DNA of 64,000 nt from assembly GCA_965215615.1 (NCBI GenBank), contig OZ244068.1, positions 930,001-994,000 on the forward strand. The letters are read 5' to 3'. Source of the DNA: CBDATA01 sp965215615 (GTDB lineage Bacteria; Acidobacteriota; Vicinamibacteria; Marinacidobacterales; Marinacidobacteraceae). The notes below the pieces were generated by a model. The model did no database searches and was not told the DNA's origin. It worked only from the letters and a program-made list of their open reading frames with translations. Position 1 is the stretch's first letter. Every line of letters begins with the position of its first letter. Below are positions 19,301 through 26,363 of this stretch, in pieces. The position numbers and the translations under genes are program-made.

Positions 19301-21241
19301 CCGGCGCACCTCGTACCCGGTGATCGTGCCGCTCGGGGCGGTCCAGCTCAAATCAACCCGGGTATTGCCCGCCGTGGCCGTCAGGCCGGTCGGCTTGGCG
19401 GGGCCGGCCGGGTTCAGCGGCGTCGCGGTCGCGGAGGCACTAGGGGAGCTGACGATACTCCCGAGCCGGGCGACGATCCGGAATTCGTATTCCGTGCCGT
19501 CGGTCAGGCCCGTCACCGTGTAGCTGGTGGTGTCGGCATCGCTTGCGGGAATAGGGTCTGACATCCAACGGCCGCCGCCTACACGGAATTGGTATGAGTA
19601 GGAGGTGATGGTGTCGTCGTCCGGATCGGTCCAGCTCAGATCAACCTCGCCGCTCGCGTCGCCCGTCGTGGCCGTCAAACCCGTCGGTCTGGCCGGTGGG
19701 CGGTTCGGTGTCTCGCTCACCGTGTCCGACATCGCGCCGAACTCCGTCCCGGCCACCGCACGGATCTGGAAGCTGTACTCGGTGCCGTTCGTGAGTCCGT
19801 CGATGGCCCTAGTCGTAGTGGTGGCATCGCTCGTCGCGAAATCCGTCCATCCCCCCCAGCTCACGGGATCGCCCGTCCCCTGGCGGTACTGGTACTTCGT
19901 GATGTCGCTGTTTTTCGGATCGGTCCAGCTCAGGGTGACCAGCTGGTTGCCCGCCGTGGCCGTCAGGCCCGTCGGTTTGGCGGGGCCGGCCGGGTTCAGC
20001 GGCGTCGCGGTCGCGGAGGCCGATGCGGAGCTGACGATACTCCCGACCAGGGCGACGATCCGGAATTCGTATTCCGTGCCGTCGGTCAGGCCCGTCACCG
20101 TGTAGCTGGTGGTGTCGGCATCGCTTGCGGGAATAGGGTCTGACATCCAACGGCCGCCGCCTACACGGAATTGGTATGAGTAGGAGGTGATGGTGTCGTC
20201 GTCCGGATCGGTCCAGCTCAGATCAACCTCGCCGCTCGCGTCGCCCGTCGTGGCCGTCAAACCCGTCGGTCTGGCCGGTGGGCGGTTCGGTGTCTCGCTC
20301 ACCGTGTCCGACATCGCGCCGAACTCCGTCCCGGCCACCGCACGGATCTGGAAGCTGTACTCGGTGCCGTTCGTGAGTCCGTCGATGGCCCTAGTCGTAG
20401 TGGTGGCATCGCTCGTCGCGAAATCCGTCCATCCCCCCCAGCTCACGGGATCGCCCGTCCCCTGGCGGTACTGGTACTTCGTGATGTCGCTGTTTTTCGG
20501 ATCGGTCCAGCTCAGGGTGACCTGCTGGTTGCCCGCCGTGGCCGTCAGGCCGGTCGGCTTGGCGGGAGCGTTCGCGGCCAGCGGCGTCGCGGACACGGCG
20601 TCCGAGGCGGGGCCGGGGCGCAACCCGGCGCGGGCGCGGATCTGGAATTCGTAGGCGGTGCCGCTGGTCAGGCCCGTCACCGTGTGGGTGGTGGTGGCGG
20701 CGGTGCTGCTGGCGATGGCCTCCCAGCCTCCCCAGCTGCCGGCGTCCGGCGGGGTGCGCTGGCGGAACTGCCAGACGGTGATGGCGGCGTTGCTCGGATC
20801 CGTCCAGTTGAGCGTGACCTGACCCCTGCCCGCCGTGGCGGCGAGGCCGGCGGGCTTGGCCGGCGCCGCCGCCTGCGCCAGCGGTGTCGCGGACACCGTG
20901 TCCGAGGCGGCGCCTTGCTCCGTCCCGGCCAGGGCGCGGACCTGGAAGCTGTACTCGGTGCCGCTCGTGAGTCGGGGGATGTCGCGTGAGATAGTGGTCC
21001 CGATAAAGGAGCCCGAGAAGTTCGTCCAGCTCCCCCAGCTCACGGGATCGCCCGTCCCCCGGCGGTACTGCCACCCGGTGATGTCGCTGTTGTTCGGGTT
21101 GGTCCAGCTCAGCCGGACACTCCGGATTTGCGCCGTGGCCGTCAGGCCCGTCGGTTTGGCCGGCGCTGACTGCGCCTCCGCCACCGCCGCCGGAATCAGC
21201 AGCAGCGGCAGCAGCAAAAACGCACGGAACCGGCACCCCAT
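13355..21241 (-). CDS. Giant fibronectin-III/Calx-beta-like autotransporter
   Basis: A ~2628-residue surface protein. The ATG at 21241 gives MGCRFRAFLLLPLLLIPAAV, a signal peptide; an in-frame TTG at 21277 would add 12 residues. Domains in order: seven fibronectin type III repeats (each starting xPAKPTGLTATAG or similar), a Calx-beta-like region, several ~113-residue repeats (LTVTEGGSGTYTVRLATEPS ... VTVTDNDTPG), a Big-type domain (FTFSESVTDFDTNDITVTGG), a Gly-rich spacer, more repeats, then an autotransporter-type beta-barrel of ~400 residues ending in VEATVRW. The passenger probably reaches the cell surface for adhesion or interaction. DNA-level near-identity between repeats shows recent internal duplication. 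A 9-base C tract just upstream of the start may switch translation. Confidence 0.88.
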   Translation of the reverse strand: MGCRFRAFLLLPLLLIPAAVAEAQSAPAKPTGLTATAQIRSVRLSWTNPNNSDITGWQYRRGTGDPVSWGSWTNFSGSFIGTTISRDIPRLTSGTEYSFQVRALAGTEQGAASDTVSATPLAQAAAPAKPAGLAATAGRGQVTLNWTDPSNAAITVWQFRQRTPPDAGSWGGWEAIASSTAATTTHTVTGLTSGTAYEFQIRARAGLRPGPASDAVSATPLAANAPAKPTGLTATAGNQQVTLSWTDPKNSDITKYQYRQGTGDPVSWGGWTDFATSDATTTTRAIDGLTNGTEYSFQIRAVAGTEFGAMSDTVSETPNRPPARPTGLTATTGDASGEVDLSWTDPDDDTITSYSYQFRVGGGRWMSDPIPASDADTTSYTVTGLTDGTEYEFRIVALVGSIVSSASASATATPLNPAGPAKPTGLTATAGNQLVTLSWTDPKNSDITKYQYRQGTGDPVSWGGWTDFATSDATTTTRAIDGLTNGTEYSFQIRAVAGTEFGAMSDTVSETPNRPPARPTGLTATTGDASGEVDLSWTDPDDDTITSYSYQFRVGGGRWMSDPIPASDADTTSYTVTGLTDGTEYEFRIVARLGSIVSSPSASATATPLNPAGPAKPTGLTATAGNTRVDLSWTAPSGTITGYEVRRGTGSPVVWGAWAATGSTTASYAVTGLTNGTAYSFQVRAVNNTVLGAMSDTVSATPAPPEVSVAIVRGEGLSVTPGGALLLAEDVALGTIPVQFRVSASPTPATDLTVCVSIAETGVDRVAASAEGAKTVTITGGNATVDYSAISWTDNNVDDRNSLVTMTVVAPSDSSCSQTGYTVSSSASSGSFLIEDNERTSLALSSTDMSMTEEDTSDTAVAAVTLGRRLYAGETLVYGVGLSTTTGARLPDGDASTPEDFTVAVSGTGVTATGLDTASPVVTFTGHDTNTVQVATLTFTPTAGTDTDGADEAVRVGFGSPGSATNVGGGAAGTGNVDLTIDDSVGLVLSATTLTVAEGGSGTYTVALASQPTATVTVTVGGASGDVTVDTDTSTPNDQNTLTFTTGDWNTAQTVTVSADEDGDTTNDSATLTHSASGGDYAGLTGDNVVVTVTDDDAPGLVFDPTALTVMEGGSGTYTVRLATEPSASVTVTVAGASGDVTVDTDPDNDGDQTTLTFTTSTWNTAKTVTVSADEDNDGVNDEVTLTHSASGGGYGSVTGNVSVTVTDNDTPGLTLNPTSLTVTEGGSGTYTVRLATEPSASVTVTVAGASGDVTVDTDPDNDGDQTTLTFTTGDWNTAQTVTVSADEDDDTANDSATLTHSASGGGYGSVTGNVEVTVTDNDTPGLTLNPTSLTVTEGGSGTYTVRLATEPSASVTVTVAGASGDVTVDTDPDNDGDQTTLTFTTGDWNTAQTVTVSADEDDDTANDSATLTHTASGGGYGSVTGNVVVTVEDDDTVGVTTATTDDTATEGSTSDTATFTVVLNTQPSDNVAVTVTAPAGLKLAGPGGSTFSGSALIAFTASTWGTAQTVTVRATDDNTDSPIGRELSVTYSTSSRDNNYHSLSGDAATVTVVDDDATTVTLAGSAGNIEEGETKTFTVTLGRGLVNGETLPVPLTFTGGATRGTDYTTACQATLPTGVTCANLDSGNAMVTFTGPSTGTTSRTVTLTLSAATDNTAETGGETVMIGLGTLSASSGTGLGGGASGTGSLSFSITDPSATDTTVPTLTISGVPGTISTRAAFTANFTFSESVTDFDTNDITVTGGSKGTLSGSGRSYRMQITPTGGVNVVVTVRRNAATDGTNRGPAAAVSRTATWRAPSPPPQQPPAEEDDDDDPPSSGGGGGGGGSTPSLPSASLSAVSVSAGQMVIEGGEALFRITASPVPSDEITVRVRVSATGDFVDGVQLGERLVTLSASAPTASLRVATIDDRRNEADGTVTVTVLSGEDYRLSQASASLAVTDDDTPALVLTPETLTVDEGGSGNYRVALATEPAGDVTVSIAGTGEVTTAQNTLTFTAGNWSTAQPVTVSAGQDADAADDRARLDHRASGGGYDSVTGSVTVTVTDDDTPGLILTPAALTLAEGASASYTVALATEPTGNVTVSIAGTGDVTVDRSTLSFTARNWSAAQTVTLFAARDEDVANDSATLAHHARGGDYSSVTGSVEVTVTDAGAAVVSAHLARFGRTVAEQALDGIAGRLRAPRTAGMQKTLAGPRLNVPREGDTAQGTMHAEARRTGFENEYESQSRDLLHLPNAREMLLGSSFTLTTQEAEGTGGSFAFWGRASANRFDGATNDGATAIGLDGEVLTGLVGADYARGDWLFGLALTHSLSEGGYTSEGANAGKVDASLTAALPYLSLQANPRLKLWGAGGYGIGEVTLKTGGASYRADTDWTMAAAGVRGDLLDAAGNRPAVAVIGDGLWMRSTSDEIAALSTADTFVTRLRLGVEASYDFNFDGMGDLTPRVEAGARHDGGDAETGAGMDLGVGINWKAPVFGLSLDVAGRMLILHENEDFADRGISAAVVFDPNPESERGPSLSLRQAIGGSADGGIEALFATTTPLGDGGQIGSGAGMRRTLETAYGFSAFGGRFTASPHAEVDFTERARDYALGWRFVPHKLASDLAFGIKATRREAETLAPVHVFGVEATVRW
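16973..17990 (-). repeat. Tandem ~339-bp repeats inside the autotransporter gene
   Basis: Three adjacent units of about 336-339 bp (113 residues), nearly identical at DNA level, encode the EGGSGTYTVRLATEPSASVT domain type. More diverged copies lie on both sides (near 15.0-15.4 kb and 18.0-18.3 kb). Such repeats favour copy-number change by recombination. Confidence 0.8.
19388..20552 (-). repeat. 582-bp direct duplication of two fibronectin-III domains
   Basis: Two adjacent 582-bp units (194 residues, one pair of FnIII domains each) differ at only a few bases, for example NQQVTLSW versus NQLVTLSW and ALVGSIVSSAS versus ARLGSIVSSPS. This is a recent in-frame tandem duplication. Confidence 0.85.
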
Positions 21242-21300
21242 CGGAGTCGACAGGCCGCCCGCCAGACGCGAGAACAAGGCTCTCAGCCCGCCCCATTTTC

Positions 21301-21309
21301 GGGGGGGGG
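21301..21309 (-). promoter_or_regulatory. C9 homopolymer at 5' end of autotransporter: candidate phase-variation tract
   Basis: Nine consecutive C on the coding strand. An upstream frame starting at TTG 21356 or ATG 21350 (MKRIHCTPFGVSLIPPP) runs through the tract out of frame with the autotransporter. With 8 (or 11) C it would read RKWGGLRALFSRLAGG and join the autotransporter frame before its signal peptide. GGAAGG stands eight bases before the TTG. With 9 C only the internal TTG (21277) or ATG (21241) can start the protein. Confidence 0.5.
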
Positions 21310-21468
21310 ATCAGGGAGACACCGAACGGCGTGCAGTGAATCCGCTTCATTCTCAACGCTCAATCCTTCCTTGGCCCGGCCAGCCAAGAGTTCCTGTGCG
21401 AGTCGAGACCTACCCTGTGGGCTGATTCTATATTCGTCTGGATTTCTCTGTATTCCGGGAGCGAGTCG

Positions 21469-22239
21469 TCAACGGAGTGTGAACCGCACCACCAGATCGC
21501 TCAGCGCCGCAACCGGCCGCCCGTTTCGCTGAGCCGGGCGAAAACGCCATTCGGATTCGACGAGCCGGGTCGCCTCCCGGTCGAGCTCGGGTACCGACCG
21601 CAGGACCCGGAGCACCTCGACCGACCCGCGCTCGGTGATGAGCGCCCGCAGGACCACCCGACCCCGCACTCCGCTTCGGACCGCTTCCTCGGGGAATCGG
21701 GGGCCCGGGGTGAGCAGGGCGACGGGAGGCTCGTCGGGAGGCGGGAGGACCGGATCTCCTTCTCCGCGCGGTGCCCCGATCCGACCGCCCGGGACTCCTC
21801 CGGGCAAGCCTCCTCGCACTCCCTCGGGAAGGCCGTCCGGAAAGCCGGTCAGCGTTCCCTGCGGGATCCCTTCCTCGAAGCCGAACACATCCAGAGGAGA
21901 AAGCGGTGCCCGGTCCAGCATCGCCAGAACCGAATGGCGGCCGGGCGCGCTCACCGTGCTACGGCGACGCTCCGGGAGGACCGGTTCTTCGGAAGCATCT
22001 TCGGGGGTAATGGACGTGCTGTTCCCGCGTCGAAGCCCTTCCGCCGGGGGGGCGACGAGCCGGGTGGCGATCGATGCGAAGCCCGGGAGGTCTGCGGGGC
22101 GAAAGCGCGCCGCGTCGTGGACGAGAACCAGACCGAACCCCAGGTGCAGGCCGATCCCGACCGGAATGGCGAAGCGCATGTGGCTCGAGTGGGGAGCCGG
22201 CGCGCCGAGGTCGCCCGTCTTGCTCGGCATCCTGTACAT
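21469..22239 (-). CDS. Second TonB-family C-terminal domain protein
   Basis: A 256-residue TonB-like protein (237 codons if started at the internal ATG at 22179). It has one N-terminal membrane anchor (FAIPVGIGLHLGFGLVLVH), a linker rich in Gly/Pro (GVRGGLPGGVPGGRIG), and a C-terminal TonB fold (RFPEEAVRSGVRGRVVLRAL; VESEWRFRPAQRNGRPVAAL). It is probably an alternative energy transducer or a structural relative of TonB/TolA. It stands alone, 78 bp downstream of secF, without its own exbB/exbD, so it would have to use the ExbBD encoded at 9-10.6 kb. Neither possible start has a good Shine-Dalgarno sequence. Confidence 0.8.
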   Translation of the reverse strand: MYRMPSKTGDLGAPAPHSSHMRFAIPVGIGLHLGFGLVLVHDAARFRPADLPGFASIATRLVAPPAEGLRRGNSTSITPEDASEEPVLPERRRSTVSAPGRHSVLAMLDRAPLSPLDVFGFEEGIPQGTLTGFPDGLPEGVRGGLPGGVPGGRIGAPRGEGDPVLPPPDEPPVALLTPGPRFPEEAVRSGVRGRVVLRALITERGSVEVLRVLRSVPELDREATRLVESEWRFRPAQRNGRPVAALSDLVVRFTLR

Positions 22240-22317
22240 GGGGTCGGGACCCCGAAGTGTGTTGCGTACCTGCCGGTCGTGTCCAGTGCGAACCCGAAGA
22301 AGCCGGCCGGGAGCGGG

Positions 22318-23277
22318 TCAGACCCGGGCGGCCTCCGGTTTCGGTCCCCGGTCTTCTCCACTCGCTTCGCTTTTCTTCCGGAGCCCGTGCCACCAGATGA
22401 CGATCGGAGAGGCGATCGCGATCGAGGAGAAGGTGCCTACGATCACTCCCGCGACCATCACGAACGAGAAACCGCGCAGCACTTCCCCGCCCCACAGGAA
22501 CAGGGCACCGGTGGCCACGAGCGTCAGACCCGAGGTCAGCACGGTGCGCCTCAGGGTCTGGTTGATGGAGAGATTCACGATCCCGGCGAGAGTCAGGCGG
22601 CGATGGATCCGACGGTTTTCCCGGACCCGGTCGAAGATCACGATGCTGTCGTTCACCGAATACCCGACCAGGGTCATGAACCCGGCGAGGACGTTCAGGC
22701 TGATCTCGTACCCGAAGAGCGAGACGAGTCCGAGGGTCAGCATCACGTCGTGGACGACCGCCACCGTGGCTCCCACTCCGTAAACCGGCTCGAAGCGGAA
22801 CCCGATGTAGAGCAGCATGGCGAACAGCGCGAGAAGGGTGGCGTTCCGCGCCCGTCGCCTCAGCTCCTCCCCGACGACCGGCCCGACGATCTCGGTGCTC
22901 GCCGATTCCAGCTCGTTGCCGCCCATTCCGGTCTCGAGCGCGTCGAGGATTTCGGTTGCCGCTTCATCGATCGCCTCACCTTCCGTCGCCTCGCGACCGA
23001 TCCGGATCATCACCTGGTTGAGCGCGGGATCGTCGTAACGCTGGATGACCGCGTCCCCGTATCCGAGTGCTCCGACCGCCTGACGCACCTGCTCGATCTC
23101 TGGCGGGCTCGTGAACTTGGCGACCACCTGGGTTCCCTCGGAGAAATCGATGCCGTAGCGCAGCCCCCCGTCCCGGAACAGGCTGAACGCCCCGGCGACC
23201 AGGACGACGAGCGAAACCGAAGCAAAGATGTAGCGGTACTTCAGCCAGTCGATCCGGGTGTCGCGGAGGATGTCCAT
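22318..23277 (-). CDS. secF: Protein translocase subunit SecF
   Basis: A 319-residue SecF: an N-terminal transmembrane segment, periplasmic P1-like domain, then five transmembrane helices with the family motifs GIDFSEGTQV, VHDVMLTLGL and GYSVNDSIVIFDRVREN. With SecD it uses the proton gradient to pull exported proteins through SecYEG. It starts 1 bp after the secD stop, in the order yajC-secD-secF, so the three are cotranscribed. Confidence 0.97.
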   Translation of the reverse strand: MDILRDTRIDWLKYRYIFASVSLVVLVAGAFSLFRDGGLRYGIDFSEGTQVVAKFTSPPEIEQVRQAVGALGYGDAVIQRYDDPALNQVMIRIGREATEGEAIDEAATEILDALETGMGGNELESASTEIVGPVVGEELRRRARNATLLALFAMLLYIGFRFEPVYGVGATVAVVHDVMLTLGLVSLFGYEISLNVLAGFMTLVGYSVNDSIVIFDRVRENRRIHRRLTLAGIVNLSINQTLRRTVLTSGLTLVATGALFLWGGEVLRGFSFVMVAGVIVGTFSSIAIASPIVIWWHGLRKKSEASGEDRGPKPEAARV

Positions 23278-23278
23278 G

Positions 23279-24817
23279 TCAGATGCTGAGGGATGCCACC
23301 TGGCGTCTCCCGGAGAGGATCAGGTCGAAGAGGTAGCGCGAGACGAACATCGCGGTAAAGACGTTGCCGATCAGCCCCACGCTCAGGGTCACCGCAAAAC
23401 CCTGGACCGGTCCGGTTCCGAACTGGAAGAGGATGGCGGCGGCGACCAGGCTCGTCATGTTGGCATCCACGATGGTCCAGAAAACCCGCGAGAAGCCCAC
23501 CGAGATCGCGGTGCGAGGCGGCTTGCCGGTCTTCAGTTCTTCCTTGATCCGCTCGAAGATCAGCACGTTGGCATCCACCCCCATGCCGATGGTGAGAATC
23601 ACCCCCGCGATGCCGGGCAGGGTCAGGGTGGCGGCGAAGTAGGCGAGTGCCCCGACCAGGATCAGCAGGTTCAGCAACAGCGCGACGACCGCGTTCATTC
23701 CGGCCAGCCGGTAGTAGAAGATGATGAAGAGAAGCACCCCGGCGAGCCCGGCGACCGAGGCGGTGATTCCGCTGCGGATCGAATCGGCACCGAGCGAAGG
23801 CCCGACAGTCCGCTCCTCCTGGTACTCGAGCGAGGCGGGCAGGGCGCCGGCGCGCAGGACGAGGGCCAGATCCAGCGCTTCTTCGGTGGTGAAGTTGCCG
23901 GTGATCTGCCCCTCGTTGAATATGGGGCCCTGGATGACCGGAGCCGAGACCACGTCGCGATCGAGGACGATCGCCATCTGCCGGCCCAGGTTCGCGGTGG
24001 TGAAATCCCGGAAGCGGGAGGCACCGTCGGCGTGCAGGCTGAACTCCACGTTCGGGGTGTTCGTCTGGAAATCGATCCCCTGGCGCGCGTTCCGCAGATC
24101 GCGACCGGTGATCGCCGGGATGCGCTCCACCTGGTACCACGCCGACTCGCCGGTGGGCAGCAGGGTTTCGAGGTTTTCCACGGCCGAATTCAGCGGCGGC
24201 AGGCCGGATTCGACGAGCGCCGGCCCCGCTTCCACCAGTCGCAGCTCCAACTGGGCGGTCGCCTGGATGATCTCCTTGGCCCGGTTCACGTCCTCGTAAC
24301 CGGGGAGCTGGACCAGGATCTGGTCGCCGGTGTTGCCGTGGGTGGTGATGACTGGCTCGGTGACTCCGAGCTCGTCCACCCGGCGGCGGATGGTCTCCAT
24401 CGCCTGTTCGACCGTCTGGGACCGGATGGCGATCTCTTCGTTCGCGCGCAGCGTGAACGCCCAGTCATCGCCTCCCGCCGAGCGGAAATCCCACTGCGGC
24501 CAGCTCAATTCCACGATCTGCCGGACTTCTCCGCTGCGGGCCGCATCGAGGCCGAGGATGGTGATCCGGCCGAGTTCGTCGGTCCGGGTGTCGGCGAAAT
24601 CGATCGCCTCGTCGTCGAGCCGCTCCGCGAATTGTTCGGCCGTTTCGTCGGTCATCACCCGGATGGCGTCGTCGGTTTCCACCCGCATGACCAGGTGGAT
24701 GCCGCCCTGGAGGTCGAGGCCGAGGACCAGCTTCTCTTCCGGAGGCCAGGAAAGGAATCCAAGCGTCCCGCACAGGAGAAGCAGCAGGATTCCCTTGAGT
24801 CCCAGGTTCTTTTTCAT
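23279..24817 (-). CDS. secD: Protein translocase subunit SecD
   Basis: A 512-residue SecD with the N-terminal membrane helix, GLDLQGGIHLVMRVETDD, a large periplasmic P1 domain, and the C-terminal six-helix unit carrying the IGMGVDANVLIFERIKEELK signature. It drives late steps of protein export together with SecF. The length is typical for separate SecD proteins. It lies between yajC and secF. Confidence 0.97.
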   Translation of the reverse strand: MKKNLGLKGILLLLLCGTLGFLSWPPEEKLVLGLDLQGGIHLVMRVETDDAIRVMTDETAEQFAERLDDEAIDFADTRTDELGRITILGLDAARSGEVRQIVELSWPQWDFRSAGGDDWAFTLRANEEIAIRSQTVEQAMETIRRRVDELGVTEPVITTHGNTGDQILVQLPGYEDVNRAKEIIQATAQLELRLVEAGPALVESGLPPLNSAVENLETLLPTGESAWYQVERIPAITGRDLRNARQGIDFQTNTPNVEFSLHADGASRFRDFTTANLGRQMAIVLDRDVVSAPVIQGPIFNEGQITGNFTTEEALDLALVLRAGALPASLEYQEERTVGPSLGADSIRSGITASVAGLAGVLLFIIFYYRLAGMNAVVALLLNLLILVGALAYFAATLTLPGIAGVILTIGMGVDANVLIFERIKEELKTGKPPRTAISVGFSRVFWTIVDANMTSLVAAAILFQFGTGPVQGFAVTLSVGLIGNVFTAMFVSRYLFDLILSGRRQVASLSI

Positions 24818-24836
24818 GGACTGGTTTCCGGCCCGG

Positions 24837-25142
24837 TCAGCTCTTGTCGGAGTCGAGAACGCTCACGATGGCGCTCTTCGAAACCCGGAGCTTGACCATG
24901 TCGGTCACCTTCAACTGGACGGTGTCGCCCTCCATCCCGGCGATCGTGCCGTGGAGGCCGCCGCTCGTCACCACCCGGTTCCCCCGCTGAAGGCCCTGCA
25001 GCATCTGCTCGGTCTCCCGCTGCCGCTTGCGCATCGGGCGGAACACGATGAAATAGAAGATGCCGAAGATGACGGCGAACAGGACGAGTTGCATGCCGAC
25101 GGCGGAGCCGCCGGAGCCGGCCTGAAGGAGAGTAGGGAGCAT
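24837..25142 (-). CDS. yajC: Preprotein translocase subunit YajC
   Basis: A 101-residue YajC: one transmembrane helix (VGMQLVLFAVIFGIFYFIVF) then the conserved cytoplasmic RKRQRETEQMLQGLQRGNRV and GGLHGTIAG. It is a small membrane partner of SecDF. AGGAGT lies close to the ATG. It heads the yajC-secD-secF operon and follows tgt after 117 bp, the order seen in many bacteria (tgt-yajC-secDF). Confidence 0.95.
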   Translation of the reverse strand: MLPTLLQAGSGGSAVGMQLVLFAVIFGIFYFIVFRPMRKRQRETEQMLQGLQRGNRVVTSGGLHGTIAGMEGDTVQLKVTDMVKLRVSKSAIVSVLDSDKS

Positions 25143-25259
25143 CGGACTCCTGTTTCGAGAATGCGCCCCAAAGGCTCGGGAAATTCCACAAACACGCCGC
25201 GATCAGCTTCCGGCGGAGCGCCACGAGCGCCCGGCTGCGGGGCGGAAAGGGGAAGGCTA

Positions 25260-26363
25260 TCACGCTCCTTCGCGAAAGCGCCCCCGGTTCGCTGCGACGA
25301 ACGCCGGGTATGCGTCCTCCCGGATCGCCGCCCGCATCCGGGTGGTCAGGCCGGCATAGAAGGTCAGGTTGTGGGCGGTCAGCAACATGGCTGCGATCCG
25401 CTCGCCGGTGTGGATCAGGTGGCGCAGCCAGCCCCGGCAGTAGCTCGCGCAAGCGGGGCACGGGCATTCCGGATCGAGCGGCCTCGGGTCGTCCCGGTAG
25501 CGGGCGCGGCGGAGGTGCAGCCTTCCCTCCTGGGTGAAAACCACCCCCCGGCGGGCGAGCCGGGTGGGTACCACGCTATCGAACATGTCCACCCCGAGGG
25601 CGGTGGATTCGATGAGGTCGGCGGGCAGTCCGGCCCCCATCAGGTAACGCGGCCGGTCTTCGGGAAGAGCCTCGGCGACGAGCCGGGTGATGGCCCGGGT
25701 CTGCTCTCCCGCTTCGCCCATCAACAGGCCGCCGATTCCGAATCCGTCGAATCCCTCCGCCGCCAGATCCCTCGCCTGCGCTGCCCGAAGGGATTCCGAG
25801 ATGCCGCCCTGGACGATCCCGAAGAGGAGCTGGCCGGATCCGGGCCCGGCTTCGAGAGATCGTCGCGCCCACGCGAGGCTTCGCGCCGCCGCCGCCGCGA
25901 CCCGCCCGGGTGGTGCCGGCAGGCTCAGGCATTCGTCGAGCACCATGGCGATGTCCGATCCGAGATTCCGCTGCACTTCGAGGGCGCGCTCCGGGGTGAG
26001 TTCATGGGAGGAGCCGTCGCGGTGGGAGCGGAACCGGACTCCTTCGTCGGATACCTTCGAGAGCGACGCGAGGCTCGCCACCTGATAGCCGCCGCTGTCG
26101 GTCAGGATCGGGAACGGCCAGTCCATCAGCCGGTGCAGGCCTCCGAGATCCCGCATCCGGCGGTCGCCCGGCTCGAGCATCAGGTGGTAGGCGTTGCTCA
26201 GCAGGATCCGGGTGCCGGCCTCCGCGGTCTGCTTCCCGGTGAGTCCCCGGATGGCGCCCCCGGTGGCCACCGGCATGAAAACCGGTGTTTCCACGACCCC
26301 GTGGGCCGTCTTGAGCTTCCCCAGGCGGGCGGCGCCGCTCGTTCCGAGGACTTCGAAACTCAA
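25260..26363 (-). CDS. tgt: tRNA-guanine transglycosylase
   Basis: A 367-residue TGT that exchanges guanine-34 of certain tRNAs for a 7-deazaguanine on the queuosine route. Landmarks: LTDSGGYQV, GSDIAMVLDEC, LFGIVQGG, YLMGAGLP, GVDMFDSVVPTR and the zinc site CPCPACASYC with the later His. The catalytic Asp residues are kept. Several usually invariant positions differ: GGYQ for GGFQ, GGLLMGE for GGLAVGE, and PTRLARRG for PTRNARxG, which border the base-binding pocket. The TTG start overlaps the HAD gene stop. No other queuosine genes are in the window. Confidence 0.93.
   Translation of the reverse strand: MSFEVLGTSGAARLGKLKTAHGVVETPVFMPVATGGAIRGLTGKQTAEAGTRILLSNAYHLMLEPGDRRMRDLGGLHRLMDWPFPILTDSGGYQVASLASLSKVSDEGVRFRSHRDGSSHELTPERALEVQRNLGSDIAMVLDECLSLPAPPGRVAAAAARSLAWARRSLEAGPGSGQLLFGIVQGGISESLRAAQARDLAAEGFDGFGIGGLLMGEAGEQTRAITRLVAEALPEDRPRYLMGAGLPADLIESTALGVDMFDSVVPTRLARRGVVFTQEGRLHLRRARYRDDPRPLDPECPCPACASYCRGWLRHLIHTGERIAAMLLTAHNLTFYAGLTTRMRAAIREDAYPAFVAANRGRFREGA

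Noticed and set aside
14852..19561. A 1569-codon plus-strand open frame
   Set aside because: It is the reverse complement of the repetitive GC-rich autotransporter gene; Arg/His-rich low-complexity sequence with no domains.
20391..21356. A 321-codon minus-strand frame as a separate protein
   Set aside because: After the C tract it is out of frame with the FnIII domains and turns low-complexity; only its first ~20 codons matter, as the possible phase-variable start.
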